From JAAYZH01 sp964479695 (GTDB lineage: Bacteria; Bacillota; Clostridia; Saccharofermentanales; Fastidiosipilaceae): a DNA stretch of 31,071 nt. Under the pieces are notes generated by a model, which had not been told where the DNA came from, made no database searches, and saw only the letters and a list, made by a program, of their open reading frames with translations. Made by a program: the position numbers and the translations under genes. Numbering within the stretch: position 1 is the first letter of the stretch; the number at the start of each line of letters is the position of its first letter. Shown one piece after another: positions 23,181-30,562 of this stretch. Location of the stretch: the NCBI GenBank assembly GCA_964479695.1, contig CAYZSO010000034.1, positions 1 to 31,071 on the forward strand, in the 5' to 3' direction.

Positions 23181-23813
23181 ATGGAATATTATGCAAGACC
23201 TTCTCAAGATGGATTTACATTCCAAGCGCTTCGTGAACACATTTTGAATGTATCTGACGCTGCATCTATTATGGGGCAGCGTGTAGGACTCGGACAACTT
23301 TGTAAACTCGTTGGCTTATTACATGATATGGGAAAGTACTCTACAGACTTTCAACTATATATCAGGCGCTTGGCTACGGATATTCAGTATGGGCAGAAAA
23401 TAGCACCATCGAATGTGGATCATGGTGTTTATGGAGCAGCTTACCTAACAAAATATATTGAGGGTTTGATCTTGCAGCAGCCCAAACAGAAGCCTTTGCT
23501 GGTTTGCTTCCGGGAAATAGCCGCTATGTGCATCTGTTATCACCATGGTGGACTTGAGGACTACATCAGAGTTGATGGGACGAGGTCGCCATTACTTGAT
23601 CGAATTTCTGGCTGCCGTTCCGGGGAATTTAAGCAAGAGCCACTCGAGTCTGTTCAAGAGAAGTATTTTTCAGAAGTAATTACGCGAGAAAGCTTTGGTG
23701 AGTTAACTCTTCAAGCATTTCATGAGTTCGGGAAAATCTTACAAATGGCGGTACTAGGGCCGGAGGTGACATCTCGAGAGCTTATTCAATTATTCTTTAC
23801 ATATGATCATTAA
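23181..23813 (+). CDS. CRISPR-associated Cas3'' HD nuclease (N-terminal part of a split cas3)
   Basis: 210 residues, the HD phosphohydrolase/nuclease domain of Cas3, which nicks and degrades target DNA in type I interference. Metal-binding residues visible: H20, H48-D49 in LLHDMGKYSTDF, D80-H81, and H121-H122 in ICYHHGGLEDY. The frame ends in TYDH just before the sequence SCLIDADRLD, which in complete Cas3 proteins joins the HD domain to the helicase and is encoded here in the next frame (23803 on). Either a single-base frameshift split an ancestral cas3, or this is a naturally split Cas3''/Cas3' pair coupled by an 11-bp overlap. The ribosome binding site GAGGTGA lies about 6 bases before the ATG at 23181. 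Confidence 0.85.
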   Translation: MEYYARPSQDGFTFQALREHILNVSDAASIMGQRVGLGQLCKLVGLLHDMGKYSTDFQLYIRRLATDIQYGQKIAPSNVDHGVYGAAYLTKYIEGLILQQPKQKPLLVCFREIAAMCICYHHGGLEDYIRVDGTRSPLLDRISGCRSGEFKQEPLESVQEKYFSEVITRESFGELTLQAFHEFGKILQMAVLGPEVTSRELIQLFFTYDH

Positions 23814-25668
23814 GTATATTTATAGTTGCCTTATCGATGCTGATCGGCTGGATGCATACAATTTTGGAGCTGAAAATACTCTTCAGGCAGAAGTCTCGAT
23901 TTTACCTAGATTACCATCTTATATTGAGAACTTAGATAAGCGTCTGGGTTCTTTTTCTCAGATTGTTCCAAAGGAAGCTTCTGCAAAAAAAATAGCATCT
24001 CTGAGAACGCATATCAGCGATGAATGCGCGAACTCTGCACAAAGAGAGACAGGAATTTACGATCTAACTGTCCCAACTGGTGGCGGTAAAACATTGGCTA
24101 GCTTGCGCTACGCTCTTGAACATATAAAGTATCACCAAGGGAAGAAGTCGGAAAAGAAACAGATATTTTTTATTTTGCCTTACACCACTATCATTGAGCA
24201 AAATGCAGAAGAAATCCGGAATACGTTGATGGGTGGTACTTCAGACATTTTAGAACATCATTCGAACGTCAGCTTCCAAGATGATGATTCTGAAAATGAG
24301 AATCAGTATAAACTACTGACTGAACGATGGGATGTTCCCATCGTGATTACTACTCAAGTTCAGTTTCTTACCACTTTGTTTTCTGCAAGAAGTGGTGATC
24401 TTCGGAAACTTCATACACTGGCTAACAGCGTGATTATACTTGATGAAGCCCAGACAATACCTTTGAACTGCACCTATATAACAAACGCAGCTTTAGATAC
24501 CTTGGCTACTTGCTTAAACAGTACAATTGTTATGTGTACTGCTACGCAAAGTAGTATGAATGAATTGAAGGTTCCATTGTTACAAGCTTCTCCATCCGCC
24601 CTTGTTGAAGGTGCAGACACTCTGGCAGAGAAGTTTCGTCGGGTTGAAGTGCATGATGCGAGGGCAGAAGCTGGTGACACAGTGGAACAATTTACTTCTT
24701 GGCTTACTAGACTTACGGCAGAATCAAAGAGCATTCTGGTAATTTTTAACACAAAAAGTGGTGTGAAAAAGATATACGAAGCATTACAACAAGAGAATCT
24801 GCCTCACAAACTCTATTATTTGACCACTTATCTATGCCCCTCACATCGGAGAATATTATTTAAAAAGATCAAGGCGCAATTAGAACTAGGAGAAAAAATT
24901 ATTGTTGTAAGCACAAATCTTATTGAATGCGGTGTGGACTTAAGCTTTGATACGGTCGTCCGTAATCTTGCTGGTATCCCCGCAATAATCCAGAGTAGTG
25001 GACGAGCCAATCGTCATGGGCTGAAAGCATTATCTTATTCATATATTGTTGATGTAAAAGAACATTTAAGGTCGTTGTCAGAACTCAAAATTGCCCAGAA
25101 CAAAACGGAAAACTTATTGCAATCATTCTCTGTTGTTCCGGAGAAATTCAACAATAACCTAATATCACAAAAAGCGGTTGATTATTATTTTCAGGCGTAT
25201 TTTGCAGAGAAAAATATTGAATCTAAAATGGGCTATCCAATCAAAATCCCTTTTCGTAACATGCCAGTAAATGCCTATGACTTGCTGTCAGAAAATAGCA
25301 CGGAAATGAGAAATAAAGCTAGCAGCAATAGTCAATATTTCTCATTCCCTTTGAAATTTGTAGGTGACAATTTTCAAGTCATTGAACAAAATACGACATC
25401 CATACTGGTACAATATGACGAGGATGCAAGGAAGATCCAGGCAGATTTGCTATCAGGCGACCTAGACTTGAGGGGGAAATATTACACTCTCCGCCATGCC
25501 CAGCCATATGTTGTCAATGTTTTTGACCAAGATATTAAGAAGTTGATGAGTCAAGGAGATTTGCTGCAAATTGATGGAGTGAAAGGATATTACCTCCTTC
25601 GAGATGGAGCCTATTCTGAAACCTTCGGTGTGGCTGAAGAAGGACAAATGTCATCAGTGATGCTGTAG
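23803..25668 (+). CDS. cas3: CRISPR-associated Cas3' helicase (C-terminal part of a split cas3)
   Basis: 621 residues, the SF2 helicase that unwinds DNA for the HD nuclease. Motif I is PTGGGKT (91-97), motif II DEAQ (214-217), motif III TAT (246-248), motif VI QSSGRANRHG (397-406), and STNLIECGVDLSFD (370-383) precedes it. The C-terminal region (about 430-621) is the accessory domain of Cas3. Its start overlaps the HD frame by 11 bp. The first codons continue the expected Cas3 linker (SCLIDADRLD), evidence that both frames derive from one gene. No separate ribosome binding site is evident, so expression would need coupling or frameshifting. Sequence is AT-richer than most of the window. Confidence 0.9.
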   Translation: MIIKYIYSCLIDADRLDAYNFGAENTLQAEVSILPRLPSYIENLDKRLGSFSQIVPKEASAKKIASLRTHISDECANSAQRETGIYDLTVPTGGGKTLASLRYALEHIKYHQGKKSEKKQIFFILPYTTIIEQNAEEIRNTLMGGTSDILEHHSNVSFQDDDSENENQYKLLTERWDVPIVITTQVQFLTTLFSARSGDLRKLHTLANSVIILDEAQTIPLNCTYITNAALDTLATCLNSTIVMCTATQSSMNELKVPLLQASPSALVEGADTLAEKFRRVEVHDARAEAGDTVEQFTSWLTRLTAESKSILVIFNTKSGVKKIYEALQQENLPHKLYYLTTYLCPSHRRILFKKIKAQLELGEKIIVVSTNLIECGVDLSFDTVVRNLAGIPAIIQSSGRANRHGLKALSYSYIVDVKEHLRSLSELKIAQNKTENLLQSFSVVPEKFNNNLISQKAVDYYFQAYFAEKNIESKMGYPIKIPFRNMPVNAYDLLSENSTEMRNKASSNSQYFSFPLKFVGDNFQVIEQNTTSILVQYDEDARKIQADLLSGDLDLRGKYYTLRHAQPYVVNVFDQDIKKLMSQGDLLQIDGVKGYYLLRDGAYSETFGVAEEGQMSSVML

Positions 25669-25942
25669 GTGAATAAAAATGAGGCCATTTTTACAAAATG
25701 ACCTCGTAATACTACGATCTACTTAAAATAATTGCAGTCTTTCAATCCACATTAAACTTGGAGAATTTAATGAAAAATGGGCTCATAGAGAATAACACAA
25801 ATTTATCTGTAATGCTATTGCTATTTGGACTGAGATGCTTTAATATAATAGCAGTAAAGAGTTTAGCCCTGTACACAGGTGAAGAAAGGGCAGGGCTATT
25901 ATCAAAAACCAACAAAAAGAAATTTATTAGAAAGGGAACCGT
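25669..25942. other. Gap between cas3 and cas5c with hairpins and a CRISPR-repeat-like end
   Basis: GAGGCCATTTT (25681-25691) and AAAATGACCTC (25695-25705) form a hairpin with one mismatch. TAGCCCTG (about 25864) and CAGGGCTA (about 25892) form another with a ~20-base loop. TTTCAATCCACA at 25740-25751 equals, on the minus strand, the TGTGGATTGAAA end typical of type I-B/I-C CRISPR repeats, but there is only one copy and no array. cas3 and cas5c usually sit closer together, so this gap may be a remnant of an insertion or rearrangement. Confidence 0.45.
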
Positions 25943-26647
25943 ATGTATGGAAATACGCTAACATTTCGAGTATGGGGTGACTACGCTCTTTTTTCTGATC
26001 CTATTACACGGGTCGGGGCTGAGAAGACAAGTTTGCTCGTCCCAACGTATCAAGCTCTAAAAGGGATTTGCGAATCCATTTATTGGAAACCGTCAATTGT
26101 TTGGTTCATCGATCGTGTAAAAATTATGTCTCCTATTTTGACGGAGAGCAAGGGTATTAGACCAATAAAGTACGGCGGCGGGAATGATCTCTCGTACTAC
26201 ACATATTTGCGAGACGTATCTTACATTGTTGAAGCCCATTTCGAGTTTAATGAGAACCGTGCGGATTTAGCAGCCGATCGCAACGTTAGGAAGCATGCAG
26301 AGATGGCACAGAGAAGTCTGGCCAAAGGCGGAAGAAGAGATATTTTTCTGGGCACCAGAGAGTGTCAAGCCTATGTAGAACCGGCTGACTTTGATGAAGT
26401 GGGGTACTACTCGAAGGAAATGGATTTAGGATTTTCATACCATTCCATCCAGTATCCCGATGAGTCACCCGATGGGAAGAGATATGTTCGGTTTTGGTCA
26501 GCCAAAATGATAGACAGTGTGATCACCTTTTGTAGGCCTGACGAATGCCCTATTACTAGGGAGTTGCCCACTGGAAGCATAAAAACTTTCATCTTAAACG
26601 ATAATGTCCGATCTGTGGATGATGAATTGAAGGAGGTAGGGGGATGA
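25943..26647 (+). CDS. cas5c: CRISPR-associated Cas5c (Cas5d), type I-C crRNA-processing endonuclease
   Basis: 234 residues. In type I-C systems, which lack Cas6, this protein cuts the precursor CRISPR RNA and stays in Cascade. The N terminus FRVWGDYALFSDP and the following GAEKTSLLVPTYQALKGI are characteristic. Candidate catalytic residues, by analogy with the characterised Bacillus enzyme (Tyr46, Lys116, His117), are Y47 (in ESIYWKP), K117 and H118 (in RNVRKHAEMA). Length is normal, so it looks intact. AAAGGG lies about 6 bases upstream of the ATG. Its stop overlaps the start of cas8c (ATGA), the usual I-C order cas3-cas5-cas8-cas7. It is unlikely to support interference here because its partners are missing. 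Confidence 0.92.
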   Translation: MYGNTLTFRVWGDYALFSDPITRVGAEKTSLLVPTYQALKGICESIYWKPSIVWFIDRVKIMSPILTESKGIRPIKYGGGNDLSYYTYLRDVSYIVEAHFEFNENRADLAADRNVRKHAEMAQRSLAKGGRRDIFLGTRECQAYVEPADFDEVGYYSKEMDLGFSYHSIQYPDESPDGKRYVRFWSAKMIDSVITFCRPDECPITRELPTGSIKTFILNDNVRSVDDELKEVGG

Positions 26648-26862
26648 GCTGGCTACAACAACTAAGCAAAACCTATAGAGCTGCTCTAGGGTCAAATGAT
26701 GCGCATAATCCTGAAAATTCCTTACTTCCCGTCTCACACACTACTCAGTTGGCAGACATAGAACTTACCGTCGATAACAATTATCTTAATGAATTCTTAA
26801 ACCTTGGCTTGAGCGGGTCGATCAGAAACCAATTACCTTATCTGCATCTGAGATCCCAGTAA
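26644..26862 (+). pseudogene. Truncated cas8c (Csd1), N-terminal remnant
   Basis: 72 codons, whereas Cas8c is normally about 550-650 residues. MSWLQQLSKTYRAALG and LLPVSHTTQLADIELTVD match the start of Cas8c. After NYLNEF (about residue 50) the sequence is no longer Cas8c-like. In a different frame (26793-26882) a sensible-looking peptide, LKPWLERVDQKPITL and on to VKYEIKK, ends at a stop. This suggests a deletion junction near 26790 joining cas8c to the 3' end of another gene. Nothing resembling cas7, cas4, cas1 or cas2 follows. Start overlaps the cas5c stop (ATGA). Confidence 0.8.
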
Positions 26863-26921
26863 AATATGAGATAAAGAAGTAGGTACCCGCTAATACCCCT
26901 AATTGATAGGAGGGCCAAGCC

Positions 26922-27881
26922 ATGAAGAGGATCTTATCACTCTTGCTTACCTTCGCGTTAGTCGGTCTCACGCTTGCCGGATGTGGTAATCCCGGTAGTG
27001 AGACCCAAGTAGGGCAGACAACAACGGCTGCCGGAGAAAATACCGGAGCACCTGGAGAGAGTTCCAGCGAGCCTGCCGGAGCATCGCAAACGACAACACC
27101 CGTAACAGAAGAAGAAACCGACCCAGCTGTGACCCAAGAAACCGCAGAAGAAACCGATCAGTCCGTGACCGATCCAGTAACTCCAACAGATGATGGTGAC
27201 CCATTGACACCGCCTGCAGAAAACGTAAGTCCTGTGGCGGCCTTGTACGCAGATCTTGTTATACAAAAGTCAGCGGTTCTTAGCCGCCTTAATGATGGCT
27301 TATCGCAGAATCCGGAAACTTCGTTTTATACCTTCTCGCTTCTGGGCGTGATGCTGATTGATTTAAGCTTCCTGCCGATTAGCTTTTTTGGCTTTGCAAA
27401 AGAGGAGATGGAGTCCGGACTTGACTTCCTTAGTGAAGAAGAAATTGTTTACACAGAGAATGGAAATACCTACAGACTCGAGTATAAGGATGCAGAAGGG
27501 CAAGTGATCGTTGTTCAAACCGTTTATGACCCTATGGTCAATGGGATGGTGTCGACTTTGGCTATTGATGGCAAGGAAGTTCTTGCCTCGCATGTTCGTC
27601 AAACATCTTACGGATATGTGGCTTGGTACTTCTTAGATTCAGATGAGGAAGCGGAATCTTATGTCTACTTGGTCACGGTGCAGGGCGAAGACGGAGTGGT
27701 AGGTTTATCTCAACCTGCTGATAGACCCGCCCCCTTGACCGGCAATGAGCCGATTGATTATCCGAAGTCCGCTACGGAATGGTATGCCATAACAGGCAAT
27801 CGCATTACCGGGCAATCGAATGACGGAACGACCTTCGACTTTACATTCACTCCAACAACGGAAGAGGCAGTGGAAGGGTAG
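26922..27881 (+). CDS. Secreted lipoprotein of unknown function
   Basis: 319 residues. The lipoprotein signal peptide ends in LTLAG-C21, so the mature protein should be lipid-anchored on the outer face of the membrane. Residues about 25-100 are a Thr/Glu/Pro/Ala-rich linker with repeated EETDxxVT words, then a folded domain (about 105-319) with no motif I recognise. It contains a hydrophobic stretch, SLLGVMLIDLSFLPISFFGF (about 139-158), that could be a buried helix. GGAGGG is 8 bases upstream of the ATG. It begins 40 bp after the broken cas8c junction, and its composition is closer to the non-cas part of the window. The stop codon leads straight into a 12-bp tandem repeat. Confidence 0.85.
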   Translation: MKRILSLLLTFALVGLTLAGCGNPGSETQVGQTTTAAGENTGAPGESSSEPAGASQTTTPVTEEETDPAVTQETAEETDQSVTDPVTPTDDGDPLTPPAENVSPVAALYADLVIQKSAVLSRLNDGLSQNPETSFYTFSLLGVMLIDLSFLPISFFGFAKEEMESGLDFLSEEEIVYTENGNTYRLEYKDAEGQVIVVQTVYDPMVNGMVSTLAIDGKEVLASHVRQTSYGYVAWYFLDSDEEAESYVYLVTVQGEDGVVGLSQPADRPAPLTGNEPIDYPKSATEWYAITGNRITGQSNDGTTFDFTFTPTTEEAVEG

Positions 27882-27990
27882 AGTAGAAGGTGGAGTAAAG
27901 GGTAGCGTAGAAGGTTGAGTAGAAGGTAGAGTAGAAGGTTGAGTAGAAGGTAGAGTAGAAGGTGGAGGGTAGTGTAGAGGGCCGAGTAGA
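27881..27990. repeat. 12-bp tandem repeat GAGTAGAAGGTW after the lipoprotein gene
   Basis: Five contiguous 12-bp units (about 27915-27975) alternate between GAGTAGAAGGTT and GAGTAGAAGGTA, flanked by decayed units. It starts at the stop codon itself (GGTAGAGTAG). The alternation suggests the expanding unit was 24 bp. Confidence 0.9.
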
Positions 27991-28019
27991 GGGTTTTGGC
28001 ATCTCAGTGCATGAATTTC

Positions 28020-28052
28020 GGCGGTAGGTTTTGAGCCTACCGCTCTTCATTT
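28020..28052 (+). terminator. Rho-independent terminator-like hairpin after the lipoprotein gene
   Basis: GCGGTAGG (28021-28028) and CCTACCGC (28036-28043) pair around a 7-base loop, followed by TCTTCATTT. It probably ends the lipoprotein transcript, with the 12-bp repeats in its 3' untranslated region. Confidence 0.6.
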
Positions 28053-28067
28053 CCACCATCAATAAAT

Positions 28068-28100
28068 CACTACATATGTTTAAAATAAACTTATGTAGTG
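28068..28100. repeat. 33-bp palindromic hairpin, copy E (solitary)
   Basis: Arms CACTACATATGTTTA and TAAACTTATGTAGTG around a 3-base AAA, one base shorter than the other copies. The GGAGCGG modules and ~35-bp inverted motifs seen with copies A-D are not recognisable nearby, so the hairpin can exist alone. Confidence 0.85.
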
Positions 28101-28128
28101 GCAATACGCCTCCAACGTCACCGACACC

Positions 28129-28205
28129 GCCAAAGCCGCCTGCCCCCTCCACTCTCCACAAGTGCGAAGTGATCCAGCCGATCCAAGCTTGGCAATTCCC
28201 AACCA
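28129..28205 (+). pseudogene. Decayed partial duplicate of the small gene at 28661-28870
   Basis: GCCAAAGCCGCC, then CTCCACTCTCCACAAGTGCG and AAGTGATC, recur at 28695-28739 with few differences. Weaker similarity continues through AAGCTTGGCAATTCCCAACC versus AGCTTGGGCAAATCCCAAC. The copy lacks a start and an intact frame. It indicates an old local duplication within the DUF4180 region. Confidence 0.7.
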
Positions 28206-28213
28206 AGCGAATA

Positions 28214-28258
28214 GGCACGCCATCCTCAGGCACGCCATCCCCCAGCACGCCATCCCCC
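28214..28258. repeat. 15-bp tandem repeat, three units
   Basis: GGCACGCCATCCTCA, GGCACGCCATCCCCC and AGCACGCCATCCCCC are contiguous. They lie 47 bp upstream of the DUF4180 start, in its probable leader. Confidence 0.9.
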
Positions 28259-28305
28259 AACTGTTGTATGATGAACGAAATCAATTCGGTATAAGCGAGA
28301 ATACA

Positions 28306-28668
28306 ATGCAAACTAGAGTCATCAACAACATCGCCATCGTCCAGAGCGAAACCCCACTCATCACAGACCCTCAATCAGCTCTCGATCTCATCGCAACAAT
28401 CAGCTATGAGCATCAAGTCACCAGCGTTATCATCAACAAGGCAGCCGTCGACGAACGCTTCTTCGACCTATCCACTCGCTTGGCAGGTGACATCCTGCAG
28501 AAGTTCGTAACCTACCAGATGAATCTCGCCATCATCGGCGATTTCTCCCACTACCCAAGCCAAGCCCTCCGAGACTTCATCTACGAGAGCAACCAAGGCT
28601 CACACATCTTCTTCACCTCAAGCGAAGAGGATGCCCTAGCCAAACTAGCAGGAGCCACCCATGAGTGA
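28306..28668 (+). CDS. DUF4180 family protein
   Basis: 120 residues. SALDLIATISYEHQVTSVII, FFDLSTRLAGDILQKFVTYQ and LAIIGDFSHYPSQALRDFIYESN are hallmarks of DUF4180, a small cytoplasmic family of unknown function common in Firmicutes. The frame is open further upstream (to 28162), but that part is repeat-derived; the ATG at 28306 matches the usual family start, with a weak AAGCGAGA binding site. It overlaps the next small gene by 8 bp, indicating translational coupling. Confidence 0.88.
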   Translation: MQTRVINNIAIVQSETPLITDPQSALDLIATISYEHQVTSVIINKAAVDERFFDLSTRLAGDILQKFVTYQMNLAIIGDFSHYPSQALRDFIYESNQGSHIFFTSSEEDALAKLAGATHE

Positions 28669-28870
28669 TTTTTCCCCAGCCGAGCTTAACGAGGCCAAAG
28701 CCGCCCTCTCCTCCACTCTCCACAAGTGCGAAGCGATCAATCTTTCCAGCTTGGGCAAATCCCAACAAACTTTGCTGGAACGTCGCATCCGGGCTTTATA
28801 CTTAGCATTGGTATTGATTGATAAGGCGTTGGGTGAGGAACCTGGGCAGGAAGATATCGTACAGGTTTAG
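28661..28870 (+). CDS. Small coupled protein downstream of DUF4180
   Basis: 69 residues, soluble, mostly helical. AKAALSSTLHKCEAINLSS, GKSQQTLLERRIRALYLALVLI is the recognisable core. From memory, similar short proteins occur beside DUF4180 genes in Firmicutes, but none has a known function. The start overlaps the DUF4180 stop, so the two are probably produced together and may interact. It contains an exact copy of the dispersed 13-mer (28693-28705). A partial duplicate lies at 28129-28205. After its stop a ~180-bp AT-rich gap leads to hsdM. Confidence 0.75.
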   Translation: MSDFSPAELNEAKAALSSTLHKCEAINLSSLGKSQQTLLERRIRALYLALVLIDKALGEEPGQEDIVQV

Positions 28871-29050
28871 GCTCTGATAAAAGTAAAGCGTTTGTTTGCG
28901 CGATATGAGATTTCTGGAATTCACACGCTTGCATGTCTAGCGAATATGTGTTGCTATTATATGTAAAAACAACTTAACCGAATAAACACATCTAGTTATA
29001 TTAATGACAGTGCATAGCAGTTGAACATAATAAATATTGGAGGAAGCTTA

Positions 29051-30562
29051 ATGGCGAATGGAAATGGGAACAACAATACTGCAAGTATTGGCTTCGAACA
29101 ACAGATTTGGGCAGCAGCAGACATTCTCCGTGGGAACATGGATGCTGGCGAGTATAAGCATGTCGTTCTAGGTTTAATCTTCCTTAAATACATCTCAGAT
29201 ACATTTGAAGCTCGTTACAAAGAACTTGAAGAGGATGATGACGATGTAGAAGATCGGGATGCGTATACAGAAAAGAACATCTTCTTCGTTCCGCCATCCG
29301 CACGTTGGAGTGTCATTGCCTCTGCTGCGCATACTGAAGAAATAGGAACAGTCATCGACGACGCCATGCGTGCTATTGAGAAAGAAAACCGTAGCCTAAA
29401 AGATATCCTTCCCAAAGGTTATGCTCGTTCTGAGTTGGACAAGAGAAGACTAGGTAACGTTGTCGATCTGTTCACTAATGTACAAATGATTGAACACGGT
29501 GACGAAAAAGATATTCTTGGCCGCACGTACGAATATTGCCTGGGAAAGTTTGCTGAACAAGAAGGCAAACGAGCGGGTGAGTTCTATACGCCATCCTGTG
29601 TTGTGCGTACTCTTGTTGAAGTTTTACAACCATTCAAAGGGCGCGTTTATGACCCATGTTGTGGTTCTGGCGGGATGTTTGTTCAATCTTCAGAATTCGT
29701 GAAGAATCACGCTGGAAATTTAAGAAATATTTCTATCTATGGCCAAGACTCAAACCCGACGACACGAAAAATGGCTTTGATGAATCTGGCCATTCGAGGG
29801 ATTGATGGAGATCTCGGCCCCTATAATGCGGATACCTTTCATAACGATTTACACAAAACCTTAAAAGCTGATTTCATCATGGCTAATCCTCCATTCAATC
29901 TAAAGGACTGGAATGATGGATCTTTGAATGATGATCCTCGTTGGAAGTACGGATTACCACCCTCTGGAAATGCAAACTTTGCCTGGCTACAACACATGAT
30001 TCACCATCTTTCTCCGAACGGGAAGATTGGCATGGTTCTAGCAAATGGATCACTTTCTTCCCAAAGCGGAGGTGAAGGGGACATCCGTAGAAGAATCATC
30101 GAAGATGATTTAGTTGAAGGCATTGTCGCAATGCCTACTCAGTTGTTCTACACGACACAGATTCCGGTGTCGCTGTGGTTCATCAACCGCAACAAGACTC
30201 AGAAAGGAAAAACTCTTTTCATTGACGCTCGTAAGATGGGCACTATGGTCAGCCGTAGATTGCGCGAAATGACTTCCGAAGACATTAGCAAGATTGCTGA
30301 GACATTCACAAGTTTCAATGATGGAACGATCGAAGATGTCAAAGGCTTCTGCGCGGCTGTCGCCACTGAAGAAATTGCGAAACAAGATTTCATTCTCACC
30401 CCAGGCCGCTACGTGGGTATCGAAGACCAAGAGGATGATGGTGAACCTTTTGAAGAGAAGATGACAAGATTAACCGGAGAGCTCTCAGACATGTTCAAAC
30501 GTTCTCATGAACTAGAAGAAGAAATTCGCGAAAGACTGGGGGCGATTGGGTATGACATATAA
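29051..30562 (+). CDS. hsdM: Type I restriction-modification system methyltransferase subunit HsdM
   Basis: 503 residues, N6-adenine DNA methyltransferase that forms a complex with HsdS. The N-terminal helical HsdM domain (about 10-165) precedes the catalytic domain. EFYTP (177-181), the SAM-binding DPCCGSGGM (201-209), and catalytic NPPF (279-282) are all intact. GGAGGA lies 6 bases before the ATG at 29051, so this start is preferred over the in-frame ATG at 29021. It overlaps hsdS by 11 bp. No hsdR is within the window; it may lie beyond the right edge. Confidence 0.96.
   Translation: MANGNGNNNTASIGFEQQIWAAADILRGNMDAGEYKHVVLGLIFLKYISDTFEARYKELEEDDDDVEDRDAYTEKNIFFVPPSARWSVIASAAHTEEIGTVIDDAMRAIEKENRSLKDILPKGYARSELDKRRLGNVVDLFTNVQMIEHGDEKDILGRTYEYCLGKFAEQEGKRAGEFYTPSCVVRTLVEVLQPFKGRVYDPCCGSGGMFVQSSEFVKNHAGNLRNISIYGQDSNPTTRKMALMNLAIRGIDGDLGPYNADTFHNDLHKTLKADFIMANPPFNLKDWNDGSLNDDPRWKYGLPPSGNANFAWLQHMIHHLSPNGKIGMVLANGSLSSQSGGEGDIRRRIIEDDLVEGIVAMPTQLFYTTQIPVSLWFINRNKTQKGKTLFIDARKMGTMVSRRLREMTSEDISKIAETFTSFNDGTIEDVKGFCAAVATEEIAKQDFILTPGRYVGIEDQEDDGEPFEEKMTRLTGELSDMFKRSHELEEEIRERLGAIGYDI

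Noticed and set aside
25758..25961. 67-residue plus-strand ORF between cas3 and cas5c
   Set aside because: No ribosome binding site of note, overlaps the cas5c start, no family resemblance, and spans a hairpin.
28031..28294. 87-residue plus-strand ORF over hairpin E and the 15-bp repeat
   Set aside because: Composed of the palindrome, a decayed duplicate and tandem repeats; it overlaps no ribosome binding site and ends before the DUF4180 start.
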